This document shows positions 26,416-35,350 of a stretch of DNA of 42,148 bases, in pieces (positions within the stretch are counted from its first letter, which is position 1; each line of letters starts with the position of its first letter). The stretch is from Candidatus Edwardsiibacteriota bacterium. Lineage in GTDB: Bacteria; Edwardsbacteria; AC1; EtOH8. Under the pieces are notes generated by a model. That model saw only the letters and a program-made list of their open reading frames with translations. It was not told the origin of the DNA and did no database searches. The translations under genes were made by a program, and so were the position numbers. Where the stretch lies: assembly GCA_025453955.1 (NCBI GenBank), contig JALOPJ010000055.1:1-42148 (forward strand). The letters run 5' to 3'.

Positions 26416-28881
26416 TTACCTGACCAGCAGCAACTTATGCCGGGCCGTGCCCGCCGCGGTCGTCAGCCGGCAGATGTAGACGCCGGCCGCCAGCGCCCGC
26501 CCGCCGTCATCCCTGCCGTTCCACTCCGCACGGTTCGTCCCGCGCTGGCCCACTGCGTCGCCGAGCGTCCGCACCAGCTGCCCCGCCGCGTTGTAGATCC
26601 GCAGCGTCACCCGGCCGGGCGCGGCCAGCTGGTAGCTGATGGTGGTCCGCTCCCGGAACGGGTTGGGGTGCGCGGCCGATGCCAGCACCCGCGCCGTCCC
26701 GGCCGGGACCGTCACGCTCACCGGGCCGTAGTGGGCGACCTCGCCCGACAGGTCCAGCTCCGCAAGGCGATAGTAGTAGGTATGCCCGGGCTGGATATCG
26801 CCGTCCGACCAGGCGTAGCACCGCGGCGCGGCGCTGTTGCCGGCCGCGTCCAGCCGCCCGATCTCGCGGTAGGGGCCGGTATCGGCCTCGGCCCGCGAGA
26901 CCGCCCAGCGGTAGGAGTCGCTCTCGCTCTCGGTGCGCCAGGTCAACCGGACCGCGCCGCCGTCAAGTCCGCAGCTGAACGACGACATCTCCACTCCCAG
27001 CGGGTTCGCGCCGCCGGGCGTCCCGTAGGTGGCGCTGGTGCCGTTGGCGGCGTCGCCGACCCAGCTGGCGGGCAGCGTGCCGAGTTCGAGCGGTTGAGTC
27101 CGGTACTGGCACCAATAGCTGCTGGCGAAGGTGATCGTGGAATCGACCAGTACGCCGCCGCCGTCGTGAAGGCTGAACGTCTCGCCGCCGTTCATCGTCA
27201 GGGATCCAACCACGTTGTAGGGAATGCCGTAGAAATTCGACCAGTTCCCGGTCGACGTCCGGGCCACCACGAAATAGCCGCCGGCCGGGATCGCGTCGCC
27301 GGTCCCGAAGGTGGTCACGTACGCGGCTCCGTCCTGTCGCAGCTGCCAGCCGTTCAGGCTGATGGAACCGCCGGTGCAGTTGTACAGTTCGACATATTCG
27401 TTGGTGTAGAGCGGCAGTGATGAGCGCTGCTCGTTGACCTCGTTGATTACCACGGTGAAGCTGCCGGCCGCCGCCGTCGTGAAGGTGTTGTCCCCGGAAT
27501 ACGTCGGCCCGTTGTCCATCGGATCGGTGGACGACACCTTGTAATGGTAGGTGGTCGATCCCGTCAGCTCCGACAGCCCGATGGAATGGCCGGTGACGTC
27601 GTTCTCGTTCATGAAGGTGTCGCTGTACGCCGTGGTCAACCCGTAGTAGACCCATGAGTTCGATATCTCGTTGGTCGTCCAGGTGATCGTGGCCGAGCTC
27701 GAGGTGATGCCCGTCGCGGCCGGTCCGGCCGTGATGCTGGGCGCGGTCGCGTCGTCGTTGTCCGTCAGCGTCAGCGTCAGCACGCTGTCGCTGCCGGCCG
27801 CCGCGCTGCTGCCGCCCGTGACGTTGCGCAGCCGGAGCACCAGGGTCTCGGTCCCCTCCTCGCCGGCGTCGTCGGTGATGGTCACCGTGTCGTTCCGGCT
27901 GGCCGTGCTGCCGGCTGGGAACGTCAGGGTCCTGGTGACGTAGTTGCCGATGTCGGCGGCGGTGCCGGTGCCGCCGGTGAGGACGACATCGACCGTCGTC
28001 GCCGCCGAGCCGCTGGGGTTGGCGATGCTGACCACCAGGATGGCCGTGCCGTCGCCCTCGCTTTTCGTGACCGATGTCGACGCGAAATTGACCGTGGTGC
28101 TGGTCGGCATCGACGGGAAGAAGGCGCGTCGGATCAGCGTGCTGTCCAGCACGTAGGGGTTGACCTTGCCCTGCTGGTAGGTGGCGATCTTCCTGGTCCG
28201 CGCGATCTCGGCGGCGTCGGCGGGGTCGTTGGCGTGCCAGGCGTAGAGCGTGTTCTTCTGCCCGGTCCACCACGCCAGGTCGGTGTCGCCCAGCTGCCAC
28301 ATGGTCAGCATGTAATACAGCGACCGGGCGGTGTTGCCCTTCTGTATTTCCCGCGGCTCGAAGGTGCCGGAGGCCTCCTCGGCGTAGAGGTCGATGTTCG
28401 AGGACGGGATCGAGGACGTTTCCGTGTTGTTGTAGTACCAGGTGACGGTCTGGGCGTCCGGGATGTCAGAGAAGGGGTCGTTGTCGCGGGCGCCGTTGAC
28501 CTCGATGTCGGTCGGGTAGAGGTGGTGCAGGTCCGCCACGGCGGTGTTGGAATTCAGCATGCTCTGCGGCCACGAGTGCTCGCAGTTGAAATCATGGTCG
28601 TAGGCCCAGCTGCTGGGATCCTGCCCCGGCTGCATGTAGATCTTGTAGCTGCTGTAGACGCACTCCAGGCTGTCGTTCTTCTTGTCGATCACGCCGTACA
28701 TCGTGTCGCGGCCCCGGTCGTATCCGAGGTTGGATGTCGACTTGTACGCCGCGACCAGCGACGAGATCAGCTGCGATCCCGTCTGACCCGCGAATATCGT
28801 CGAATCCGGCGGCACCGTGCCGGCGAAAAGCTCGGGCGCGCTCATCATCGCGACCATGAGAAAAAGGGTGGCTTTTTTCAT
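26416..28881 (-). CDS. Secreted EndoI/NucM-type endonuclease with Calx-beta, FN3-like, lamin-tail and C-terminal FlgD-like/sorting domains
   Basis: NCEHSWPQSMLNSNTAVADLHHLYPTDIEVNGARDNDPF; Calx-beta-like repeat; VVINEVNEQRSS...EYVELYNCTGGSISLNGWQL (lamin tail); HPNPFRERTTISYQL...LRIYNAAGQLVRTL. Confidence 0.87.
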   Translation of the reverse strand: MKKATLFLMVAMMSAPELFAGTVPPDSTIFAGQTGSQLISSLVAAYKSTSNLGYDRGRDTMYGVIDKKNDSLECVYSSYKIYMQPGQDPSSWAYDHDFNCEHSWPQSMLNSNTAVADLHHLYPTDIEVNGARDNDPFSDIPDAQTVTWYYNNTETSSIPSSNIDLYAEEASGTFEPREIQKGNTARSLYYMLTMWQLGDTDLAWWTGQKNTLYAWHANDPADAAEIARTRKIATYQQGKVNPYVLDSTLIRRAFFPSMPTSTTVNFASTSVTKSEGDGTAILVVSIANPSGSAATTVDVVLTGGTGTAADIGNYVTRTLTFPAGSTASRNDTVTITDDAGEEGTETLVLRLRNVTGGSSAAAGSDSVLTLTLTDNDDATAPSITAGPAATGITSSSATITWTTNEISNSWVYYGLTTAYSDTFMNENDVTGHSIGLSELTGSTTYHYKVSSTDPMDNGPTYSGDNTFTTAAAGSFTVVINEVNEQRSSLPLYTNEYVELYNCTGGSISLNGWQLRQDGAAYVTTFGTGDAIPAGGYFVVARTSTGNWSNFYGIPYNVVGSLTMNGGETFSLHDGGGVLVDSTITFASSYWCQYRTQPLELGTLPASWVGDAANGTSATYGTPGGANPLGVEMSSFSCGLDGGAVRLTWRTESESDSYRWAVSRAEADTGPYREIGRLDAAGNSAAPRCYAWSDGDIQPGHTYYYRLAELDLSGEVAHYGPVSVTVPAGTARVLASAAHPNPFRERTTISYQLAAPGRVTLRIYNAAGQLVRTLGDAVGQRGTNRAEWNGRDDGGRALAAGVYICRLTTAAGTARHKLLLVR

Positions 28882-29128
28882 TATCGTTCCCCGCAGTGGT
28901 TTCGTGTCATCTGGTTTATGCAAGTTTTACGCCAGCGACGGCAAGCAACACGATAATGCTTTGCCCGGCAATATTATACGGCATGACAATTTTCCGGCAC
29001 CGGTCGTATGACGTCATGGATCACTGAAAAACCTGCATGCCGTTCATACCATTATTCCGATAATCGAACGCCTATCAACAGGTAACGAAAGAGACGCCCC
29101 TAAAGATAAACGCAATAATTGCGCGAGA

Positions 29129-29145
29129 GCGGCGCCCAGCGCCGC
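29129..29145. terminator. Candidate hairpin downstream of rpoD
   Basis: GCGGCGC - CCA - GCGCCGC; position just after rpoD stop on the minus strand. Confidence 0.4.
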
Positions 29146-29179
29146 CCTCCCCATTATACTGGTTTCAATGTCATCCGGA

Positions 29180-30841
29180 TCACAGGATGTCCGAGAAACC
29201 CTCCAGCCGCTTGCTGCGCGAGGGATGCCGCAGCTTGCGCAGGGCCTTGACCTCGATCTGCCGCACCCGCTCCCGCGTGACGTTGAAGATGGCGCCGACC
29301 TCCTCCAGGGTCCGGGGGCAGCCGTCGTTCAGGCCGAACCGCAGCCGCACGATCGACTCCTCGCGCTTGGACAGCGTCGACAGCACCTTCTCGATCTGGT
29401 CGCGCAGCATCAGGAAGTTGGCGTTGCGGGGCTTGTCCAGCGAGATCGGCTCCTGCGCCACCTTGATGATCGAGCGCACCTTCTCGAACGGGATCTCCAT
29501 GTGCGAGGCGATCTCCTCGCTGGTGGGCTCGCGGCCGTAGTCCTGCACCAGCTTGCGGGTGGCCTTGGACACCTTGTTGATGGCCTCGATCATGTGCACC
29601 GGCACCCTGATGGTGCGGGCCTGGTCGGCGATGGCCCGGGTGATGGCCTGGCGGATCCACCAGGTGGCGTAGGTCGAGAACTTGTAGCCCTTGCGGTAGT
29701 CGAACTTCTCCACCGCCCGCATCAGGCCGGAGTTGCCCTCCTGGATCAGGTCCAGGAACTCCAGGCCGCGGTTGATGTAGCGCTTGGCCGTGCTGATCAC
29801 CAGCCGGACGTTGGCCTCCACCATCTCCTTCTTGGCCAGGTCCTTCTCCTCCTGGGAGCTGATCATCCGGTTGGCCAGGTCCACCACGCCCTCGGCGGTC
29901 ATGCCGATCTCGGCCGCCACGCGGTCGGCCTGCTTCTGCGCGGTGCGGACGTCCTGCCACAGCGCCAGGAACTTGTCCTTGGGCAGGCGGACGGCCTTCT
30001 TCTCCTCGGCGGTCAGCTTGCGGGCCTTGATCACCCGGGCGTAGCGCTCCATCTCGGGCAGCGACAGCTTGGCCCGGGCCAGCGCCTTGTCGCGGGCCTC
30101 GGTGTGGAACCGCACCCGCACCGCAGTGTCCAGGATGCGGTGGACCATCGAACGCAGCAGCTCGGGGTTGAGCTTCAGCGCCTGGAGGTTGACCACCACC
30201 TTCTCCTGCAGCGCCGTGATCTTGGGCGCGGCCTTGTCCTGGTCCTTGAGCTTGGCCAGGTGGACGACCTTCTTGTAGTCGTCCTGGATCTTGCGCACCA
30301 GCTGCAGGATCTTGGCGCGCTCGCGGCTGGGCGAGAACAGCGGCATCCAGCCGTCGATGTCGGTCTGGACCAGCTCCTCCATCGCGATCTCCTCCTTGCG
30401 GAAGCGCTCGGCGACGATCAGGAACTCCTTCATGTTGGGCGCGGCCGAGAACGACAGCGCCAGGATCTCGCGCTGGCAGGCCTCGATCCGCTTGGCGATC
30501 TCGATCTCGCGCTCCCGGTCCAGCAGCGAGATGCGGCCGATCTCGTGCAGGTACATCCGCACCGGGTCGTCGTAGCGCAGGCCCACCGGCGGCTCGATCT
30601 CGACCGCAGCCTCCTTGGCCTTGGCCTTGTCGCGGGCCTCCTTGATCTGGTGCCACTCCTCCTCGGAGTTGACCACCTCCACGCCCATCTGGGCCAGCAT
30701 CATGATGAAGTTCTCCATCTCGTCCGCCGAGACCACGTCCTCGGGCAGCATCTCGTTGAGCTTCTGGTAGGTCATGTAGCCCGCGGCCTTGCCGGCGGTG
30801 ACGATCTGCTTGATGACCTTCTTGAGGTTCTTGTTCTCCAT
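29180..30841 (-). CDS. rpoD: RNA polymerase primary sigma factor
   Basis: [67 protein letters not shown] and C-terminal [39 protein letters not shown]. Confidence 0.97.
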   Translation of the reverse strand: MENKNLKKVIKQIVTAGKAAGYMTYQKLNEMLPEDVVSADEMENFIMMLAQMGVEVVNSEEEWHQIKEARDKAKAKEAAVEIEPPVGLRYDDPVRMYLHEIGRISLLDREREIEIAKRIEACQREILALSFSAAPNMKEFLIVAERFRKEEIAMEELVQTDIDGWMPLFSPSRERAKILQLVRKIQDDYKKVVHLAKLKDQDKAAPKITALQEKVVVNLQALKLNPELLRSMVHRILDTAVRVRFHTEARDKALARAKLSLPEMERYARVIKARKLTAEEKKAVRLPKDKFLALWQDVRTAQKQADRVAAEIGMTAEGVVDLANRMISSQEEKDLAKKEMVEANVRLVISTAKRYINRGLEFLDLIQEGNSGLMRAVEKFDYRKGYKFSTYATWWIRQAITRAIADQARTIRVPVHMIEAINKVSKATRKLVQDYGREPTSEEIASHMEIPFEKVRSIIKVAQEPISLDKPRNANFLMLRDQIEKVLSTLSKREESIVRLRFGLNDGCPRTLEEVGAIFNVTRERVRQIEVKALRKLRHPSRSKRLEGFSDIL

Positions 30842-30851
30842 GGGACTCCTG

Positions 30852-32624
30852 CTATGTGATTGGGCGGGAGGGTTTGCGCAGCTGGAACTCCTGCAGCAGG
30901 GCGTTGACCCTGGCCGGTTCGCCGGCCTTCTCGGCGTCCCGGATCTGCTCCTGCAGGTCGGCCAACCGGGGCTTGAGGTTCTGCTGGCGCAGCTTGGCGA
31001 TGTAGCCGTCCAGGTCGGCCCGGTCCTGCTCCAGGTTGTCCAGGGTGTCGTCCGGCAGCCTGGCCCGCGCCATGGCCTCGGTCAGCATCATGCGGGCCTG
31101 GGCGTCCTCGAACTTCTCCACCAGCTTGGCCTCGTCGATCACGCCGTGCTCCTGCACCAGGTGGTCCAGCTTGATCAGCGTCTTGGACAGGCCCGTGGAG
31201 ATCAGGCTGAGGGCCTGGACCCTGGACAGCGTCTCGGCGATCAGCTGGGGCCGCCGCAAGAGGATGGTGAAGATCTCGGTCTCCCAGTCCGGCAGCCGCC
31301 CGCCGTCGCCGGCCTCGGCCGCCGGCCGCGGCGCCAGCCCCTTGCGCTTGCGGGCCAGGTCCATCACGAACGACTCCTCCAGCCCGGAGGACTCGGCCAG
31401 CTGCTTGATGTACAGCAGGCGCCGCACCGGGTCGTCGACCTTGGCCAGCAGCGACAGCATCGAGTTGACCATGTCGCTCTTCTCCGACACCTGTGCCAGG
31501 TCATGCTGCTCGCGGGCCCGCATCACCTTGAACTCGATGAACGACAGCGCCTCGGCCAGCATCGTCTTGAAGAACTCCGGGCCCCGTTCGCGCACCACCT
31601 GGTCGGGGTCGGTGCCGGCCGGCGGGATGGCGATCCTGACGTCCAGCCCAGCCTCCAGCAGCAGCTCGATGGCCCGCTCGGCCGCGTTCTGGCCGGCGCT
31701 GTCCGCGTCGTAGCAGACCACGACCCGCCTGGCGTAGCGCGCCAGCAGCTTGCACTGGTCGGCGGTCAGCGCGGTGCCGGCAGTGGCGGCCAGGTTCCCG
31801 AACCCGGCCTGGAACGGCACGATCAGGTCCAGGTTGCCCTCCACCAGCACCGCCTCGCGCGCCTCCGCCACGTGGTTCTTGGCCTGGAAGAAGCCGTAGA
31901 ACCCGCGCCCCTTGTGGTAGATCGGCGTCTCCGAGGAGTTGAGGTACTTGGCGGTCGGCGTCTCCTCCAGGCTGCGGCCGCCGAAGCCGATCACCCGCCC
32001 GCCCAGCGAGAAGAACGGGAACATCACCCGGTGGCGGAAGCGGTCGTAGTGGCTGGTCTCGCGCTCGTTGGGCACGATCAGCCCGGCCTCCTTCAGCAGC
32101 GGCACGGACAGGCCGGCCCTGGCGGCCGCCTTGATCAGCTCATCCCAGGCGTTGGGCGCGTAACCCAGCCGGAATAATTCCACGGTGGCCTGTTCCACGC
32201 CGCGTTTCTTCAGGTACTCGCGGGCGATCTGCCCGGCGGGCCCGGCCAGCCGCTCCTGGAAGAACTTGGCCGCGAACTCGTTGGCCTGGTATAATAGATC
32301 GTGGCCGCCGGGCTGGTATTCCTGCGAGGCCGCCGGCAGGGCGATGCCGGCGCGCTTGGCCAGCGTCCGCACCGCCTCGATGAACGACACCTTCTCGTAC
32401 TCCATCAGGAAGGTGTAGACGTTGCCGCCCTTGCCGCAGCCGAAGCAGTGCCAGATCTGCTTCTGGACGTTGACGTTGAACGACGGCGTCTTCTCCTGGT
32501 GGAACGGGCAGCGCGCCTTCCAGCTGGCGCCCATCTTCTTCAGGGGAATGTACGAGCCGACCACGGCCACGATGTCGCTGGCCTGGCGGACCTCGTCGAT
32601 TATCTCATCGGGGATGCGGGGCAT
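30852..32624 (-). CDS. dnaG: DNA primase
   Basis: CHC2 zinc finger ([36 protein letters not shown]), Toprim ([10 protein letters not shown]), adjacent to rpoD. Confidence 0.97.
   Translation of the reverse strand: MPRIPDEIIDEVRQASDIVAVVGSYIPLKKMGASWKARCPFHQEKTPSFNVNVQKQIWHCFGCGKGGNVYTFLMEYEKVSFIEAVRTLAKRAGIALPAASQEYQPGGHDLLYQANEFAAKFFQERLAGPAGQIAREYLKKRGVEQATVELFRLGYAPNAWDELIKAAARAGLSVPLLKEAGLIVPNERETSHYDRFRHRVMFPFFSLGGRVIGFGGRSLEETPTAKYLNSSETPIYHKGRGFYGFFQAKNHVAEAREAVLVEGNLDLIVPFQAGFGNLAATAGTALTADQCKLLARYARRVVVCYDADSAGQNAAERAIELLLEAGLDVRIAIPPAGTDPDQVVRERGPEFFKTMLAEALSFIEFKVMRAREQHDLAQVSEKSDMVNSMLSLLAKVDDPVRRLLYIKQLAESSGLEESFVMDLARKRKGLAPRPAAEAGDGGRLPDWETEIFTILLRRPQLIAETLSRVQALSLISTGLSKTLIKLDHLVQEHGVIDEAKLVEKFEDAQARMMLTEAMARARLPDDTLDNLEQDRADLDGYIAKLRQQNLKPRLADLQEQIRDAEKAGEPARVNALLQEFQLRKPSRPIT
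32565..32624. repeat. Direct repeat: native dnaG 5' end (copy A)
   Basis: 60 nt matching 33778-33834 with one substitution and one 3-nt indel; homology ends exactly at the start codon. Confidence 0.9.
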
Positions 32625-32666
32625 CTATCTTGAAGACCATCGTTAGCCAGGGTCATCGCAACACCA

Positions 32667-33143
32667 TCACCGTTTCTTTTCGCCAGCTGCCGTGCGCTGA
32701 TCCGGCAGAAGTTTCGGATGTCTTGCTTTTAGCCATTGCCGGGCGATGCGCTCCAATCCGATCACGAATTCGATCAGTTCCTCGGCGTCTGCATCGGTGG
32801 CGCCGCCGACGCAGTCGTATTCCGCTGTATTGCGCTTGGCCCGGCAGGTGTCAAGATACTTCGCATCCTCTTCATGCTCTTTGCCCAATATCAGCGGCAG
32901 CGCCTGAAGGGTGCGGTAATGCGCCAGGTTCTGCGCCGGGCGATAGCCTTCGGCGTAGAGCAGGATCGTGCACAGCTTCAGCGCCGCATTGTAGGCCATC
33001 CCGAACCGCCAATCGGCCGACACGGCTTTCTGCCCGGCATCGGCCAGATCGCGGCGCACGATCGCCAGGAGATTGCCGACCTCCTGGGAGCTGGTGCGGT
33101 GGGCCTTGAGCCAGCCGTCAGCGGCCCATTGCTGCAAGCTCAT
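32667..33143 (-). CDS. HEPN-domain protein (putative toxin partner)
   Basis: Helical HEPN-like protein (AYNAALKLCTILLYAEGYRP...CRAKRNTAEYDCVGGATDADAEELIEFVIGLERI); overlaps the MNT gene (longer start at 33155 possible). Confidence 0.75.
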   Translation of the reverse strand: MSLQQWAADGWLKAHRTSSQEVGNLLAIVRRDLADAGQKAVSADWRFGMAYNAALKLCTILLYAEGYRPAQNLAHYRTLQALPLILGKEHEEDAKYLDTCRAKRNTAEYDCVGGATDADAEELIEFVIGLERIARQWLKARHPKLLPDQRTAAGEKKR

Positions 33144-33705
33144 CGTCCGACCCAATAATCCATATCTTCGGCGCGGCCATCACCGACGCGACAAAGTGCT
33201 CCTTGCCGGCCAGCCGTTTGTCAAACTCCTCGCGCGTCATTACGTGGGGATTGATCTCCCGCCCGATGCGTTCGGCTATCCCGGCAAGCAATGACGACAG
33301 CTTGCGCAGGCCAATATCGCCGACCACCATCAGGTCCAGGTCGCTGGCCGGCCCTTCCTCGTCCCGGGCCACCGAGCCGAAGATGAACGCCGCGTGTATT
33401 CCCTTGGCCCGCAACGCGTGCTTGACGACATCGGCCAGCCCGCTGGTCTTCAGCACCAGGCCGCGGATGTCGGGATACAGCGGGTGGTTTTCGTTGGCCG
33501 CGAAGCAGACCCGGTTGCCGTCCCGGGTGCGCAGGACCAGGCCCAGCTTGACCAGTTTGCCGATGTCCTGCCTGACGGCGCCCAGCGAAAAACCCGTGCG
33601 TCGCTGCAGTTCGTGGAGATGCGGGCGCTGCGGCGTCAACCCGAACAGGACGCGGAAGATTTCCGCCCGCACCCGCGAGCTCAATATCAGCGACAAGCTA
33701 TTCAT
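33118..33705 (-). CDS. Winged-HTH fused to MNT-type minimal nucleotidyltransferase (putative antitoxin)
   Basis: N-terminal wHTH (HELQRRTGFSLGAVRQDIGKLVKLGLV); NTase motif FIFGSVARDEEGPASDLDLMVVG. Confidence 0.85.
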   Translation of the reverse strand: MNSLSLILSSRVRAEIFRVLFGLTPQRPHLHELQRRTGFSLGAVRQDIGKLVKLGLVLRTRDGNRVCFAANENHPLYPDIRGLVLKTSGLADVVKHALRAKGIHAAFIFGSVARDEEGPASDLDLMVVGDIGLRKLSSLLAGIAERIGREINPHVMTREEFDKRLAGKEHFVASVMAAPKIWIIGSDDELAAMGR

Positions 33706-33713
33706 GATGTGCT

Positions 33714-33743
33714 GTTATACCATACAAACGTGCTGTTTGGCAA
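33714..33743 (-). promoter_or_regulatory. Candidate promoter for the MNT/HEPN operon
   Basis: Minus strand TTGCCA - 18 nt - TATAAC, only 8 nt before the MNT ATG; overlaps 21-bp direct repeats. Confidence 0.5.
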
Positions 33744-33777
33744 TACATTTGTTTATTCCGGAAGAGCCGCTCATCTC

Positions 33778-33834
33778 GGCCACGTCGCTGGCCTGGCGGA
33801 CCTGGTCGATTATCTCATCGGGGATGCGGGGCAT
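33778..33834. repeat. Direct repeat: second copy of dnaG 5' end (copy B)
   Basis: Encodes [19 protein letters not shown] in a 39-aa mini-ORF (33715-33834, minus) ending before the MNT gene. Confidence 0.9.
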
Positions 33835-33893
33835 GGGTCAGTGCGCGATCGCTGGGATAGGGAATGAATGGAATTGCAGGAAAATGAAATTAG

Positions 33894-34757
33894 TTACACT
33901 TTCGCCGCCGGCATGTACTGCGCCACGAAGCCCCTCGCGTGCTCCCATCCCGAGAACCGGTGGACGGCCAGCAGCACCACGAGGAAGATCGGCGCGGCCA
34001 TCAGCTCGGCCTTGCCGTGGGCAGCGACCAGCGTCGACAGGATGAAGATGACCAGGAACAGCTCCGCCATCACGTTCAGCACGCCGAACCAGACGTGCCC
34101 GGTGAGGAAATACGCGGCGCCCGGCACCAGCAGGGCCAGCTTCGCCGCCTGCGCCATGGTCCGGAACTGCAGGCGGCACGAGGGGCAGGCGTAGACGCCC
34201 TTGGTCAGCGGCTTGACGCAGCGCGGGCACAGGAAGTGGCGGTCGCGGCGGTCGGTGGGCTCGCCACCGGGGACCAGCTTCGGCAGGAAGGCGTTGATCT
34301 TCTTCCACTCGCCCATGGCCTGGATCGTGAACTTCTCCTTGCGGCCGCCCTTGTAGGCGAGCTCCAGATGCCCGGACAGCATGCCCTTGGCCGTGAACGA
34401 GGCGATGTCGCCGTAGCGGGCCTGCGCCAGGCTCTGCCGCGGCTTGCCGCCGGCATCCGTCGGGATGTAGAGGATGCGCTTGGAGGTGAACACCAGCGCG
34501 CAGGCCTTGAGGTAATAGACGTGCCAGCCCTTGATGAACTGCTCCAGCGCGGACATCGGCGCCACGGCCGGCAGCGCGTACAGGATGCGCTCGTCCGGCT
34601 CCAGGAACTTCCTGACGAAGGGGCCCAGCTTGGCCAGCAGCTTGGTCTGTTGTTTGCGTATCTTGTCGGACTGCTCGCCCTTGTCGTTGGCAAAGCAGAC
34701 CGCACGGTCGACCGGCAGCTGGTTGAGGATGGCGTCGTTGTCCATTACAGCACTCAT
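33894..34757 (-). CDS. Zinc-ribbon membrane protein of unknown function
   Basis: PH-like N-terminal region, zinc ribbon CPRCVKPLTKGVYACPSC, C-terminal TM segments. Confidence 0.7.
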   Translation of the reverse strand: MSAVMDNDAILNQLPVDRAVCFANDKGEQSDKIRKQQTKLLAKLGPFVRKFLEPDERILYALPAVAPMSALEQFIKGWHVYYLKACALVFTSKRILYIPTDAGGKPRQSLAQARYGDIASFTAKGMLSGHLELAYKGGRKEKFTIQAMGEWKKINAFLPKLVPGGEPTDRRDRHFLCPRCVKPLTKGVYACPSCRLQFRTMAQAAKLALLVPGAAYFLTGHVWFGVLNVMAELFLVIFILSTLVAAHGKAELMAAPIFLVVLLAVHRFSGWEHARGFVAQYMPAAKV

Positions 34758-34821
34758 GTCCTATTCGCATCCCTCTCCGTTGCGGGGAGGGACAAAGGGA
34801 GGGGTCAGCGAGACGGTATCG

Positions 34822-35109
34822 TCACTTCCCCGCCGCCGACTCCCAGTCGATGAACTTGTCCACGTCCTTCTTGATCCACGACATCAGGAAGCCGAACACC
34901 GCCCCGTCGTCGACGAATCCCAGCACCGGCGCCAGGAAGTCCGGGATCAGATCGAACGGGCTGACGATGTAGGCCGCGGTGAACAACGCGCCGCCGATGG
35001 TGCGCCAGGGGAACGTCCGGTAGCTGCGCTTGCCGAACGCGCCCCACATCCGGCCGAACCCCCGGACGTAGCCGAACAGGCCCGGGCCCTTTTTCTTCTC
35101 GTCCGCCAT
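34822..35109 (-). CDS. DUF1232 (YkvA-like) membrane protein
   Basis: ALFTAAYIVSPFDLIPDFLAPVLGFVDDGAVFGFLM; start trimmed to ATG 35109 because the longer ORF runs into a repeat. Confidence 0.85.
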   Translation of the reverse strand: MADEKKKGPGLFGYVRGFGRMWGAFGKRSYRTFPWRTIGGALFTAAYIVSPFDLIPDFLAPVLGFVDDGAVFGFLMSWIKKDVDKFIDWESAAGK

Positions 35110-35127
35110 GGTGACCTCCTTGCTGTT

Positions 35128-35229
35128 CGTCATCCTGAGTATGGCATCCCGCCCGGCAAGACGAAGGATCTGTCCCCGGGCTCGTGGGATTCTTCGCGCG
35201 CAAGGCACGGAGTGTTTTTCAGAATGACG
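35128..35229. repeat. 102-bp repeat element copy 1 with terminal inverted repeats
   Basis: CGTCATCCTGAG...TTTCAGAATGACG; tandem to the copy at 35241. Confidence 0.85.
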
Positions 35230-35240
35230 GGTCCACTGTT

Positions 35241-35342
35241 CGTCATCCTGAGTATGGCATCCCGCCCGGCAAATCGAAGGATCTGTCCCCGGGCTCGTGA
35301 GATTATTCGCGTGCGGGGCACGGGGCGTTTCTCAGAATGACG
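35241..35342. repeat. 102-bp repeat element copy 2 with terminal inverted repeats
   Basis: CGTCATCCTGAG...TCTCAGAATGACG; highly similar to copy 1 along its full length. Confidence 0.85.
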
Positions 35343-35350
35343 TATCGCTG

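Noticed and set aside
33715-33834. 39-aa mini-ORF starting with the DnaG N-terminus as a leader peptide gene
   Set aside because: Better explained as remnant of the duplicated dnaG 5' end; no independent evidence for function or a good RBS.
35110-35208. N-terminal extension of the DUF1232 ORF (MPCARRIPRARGQILRLAGRDAILRMTNSKEVT)
   Set aside because: Translated from the 102-bp repeat element; ATG at 35109 fits the family.
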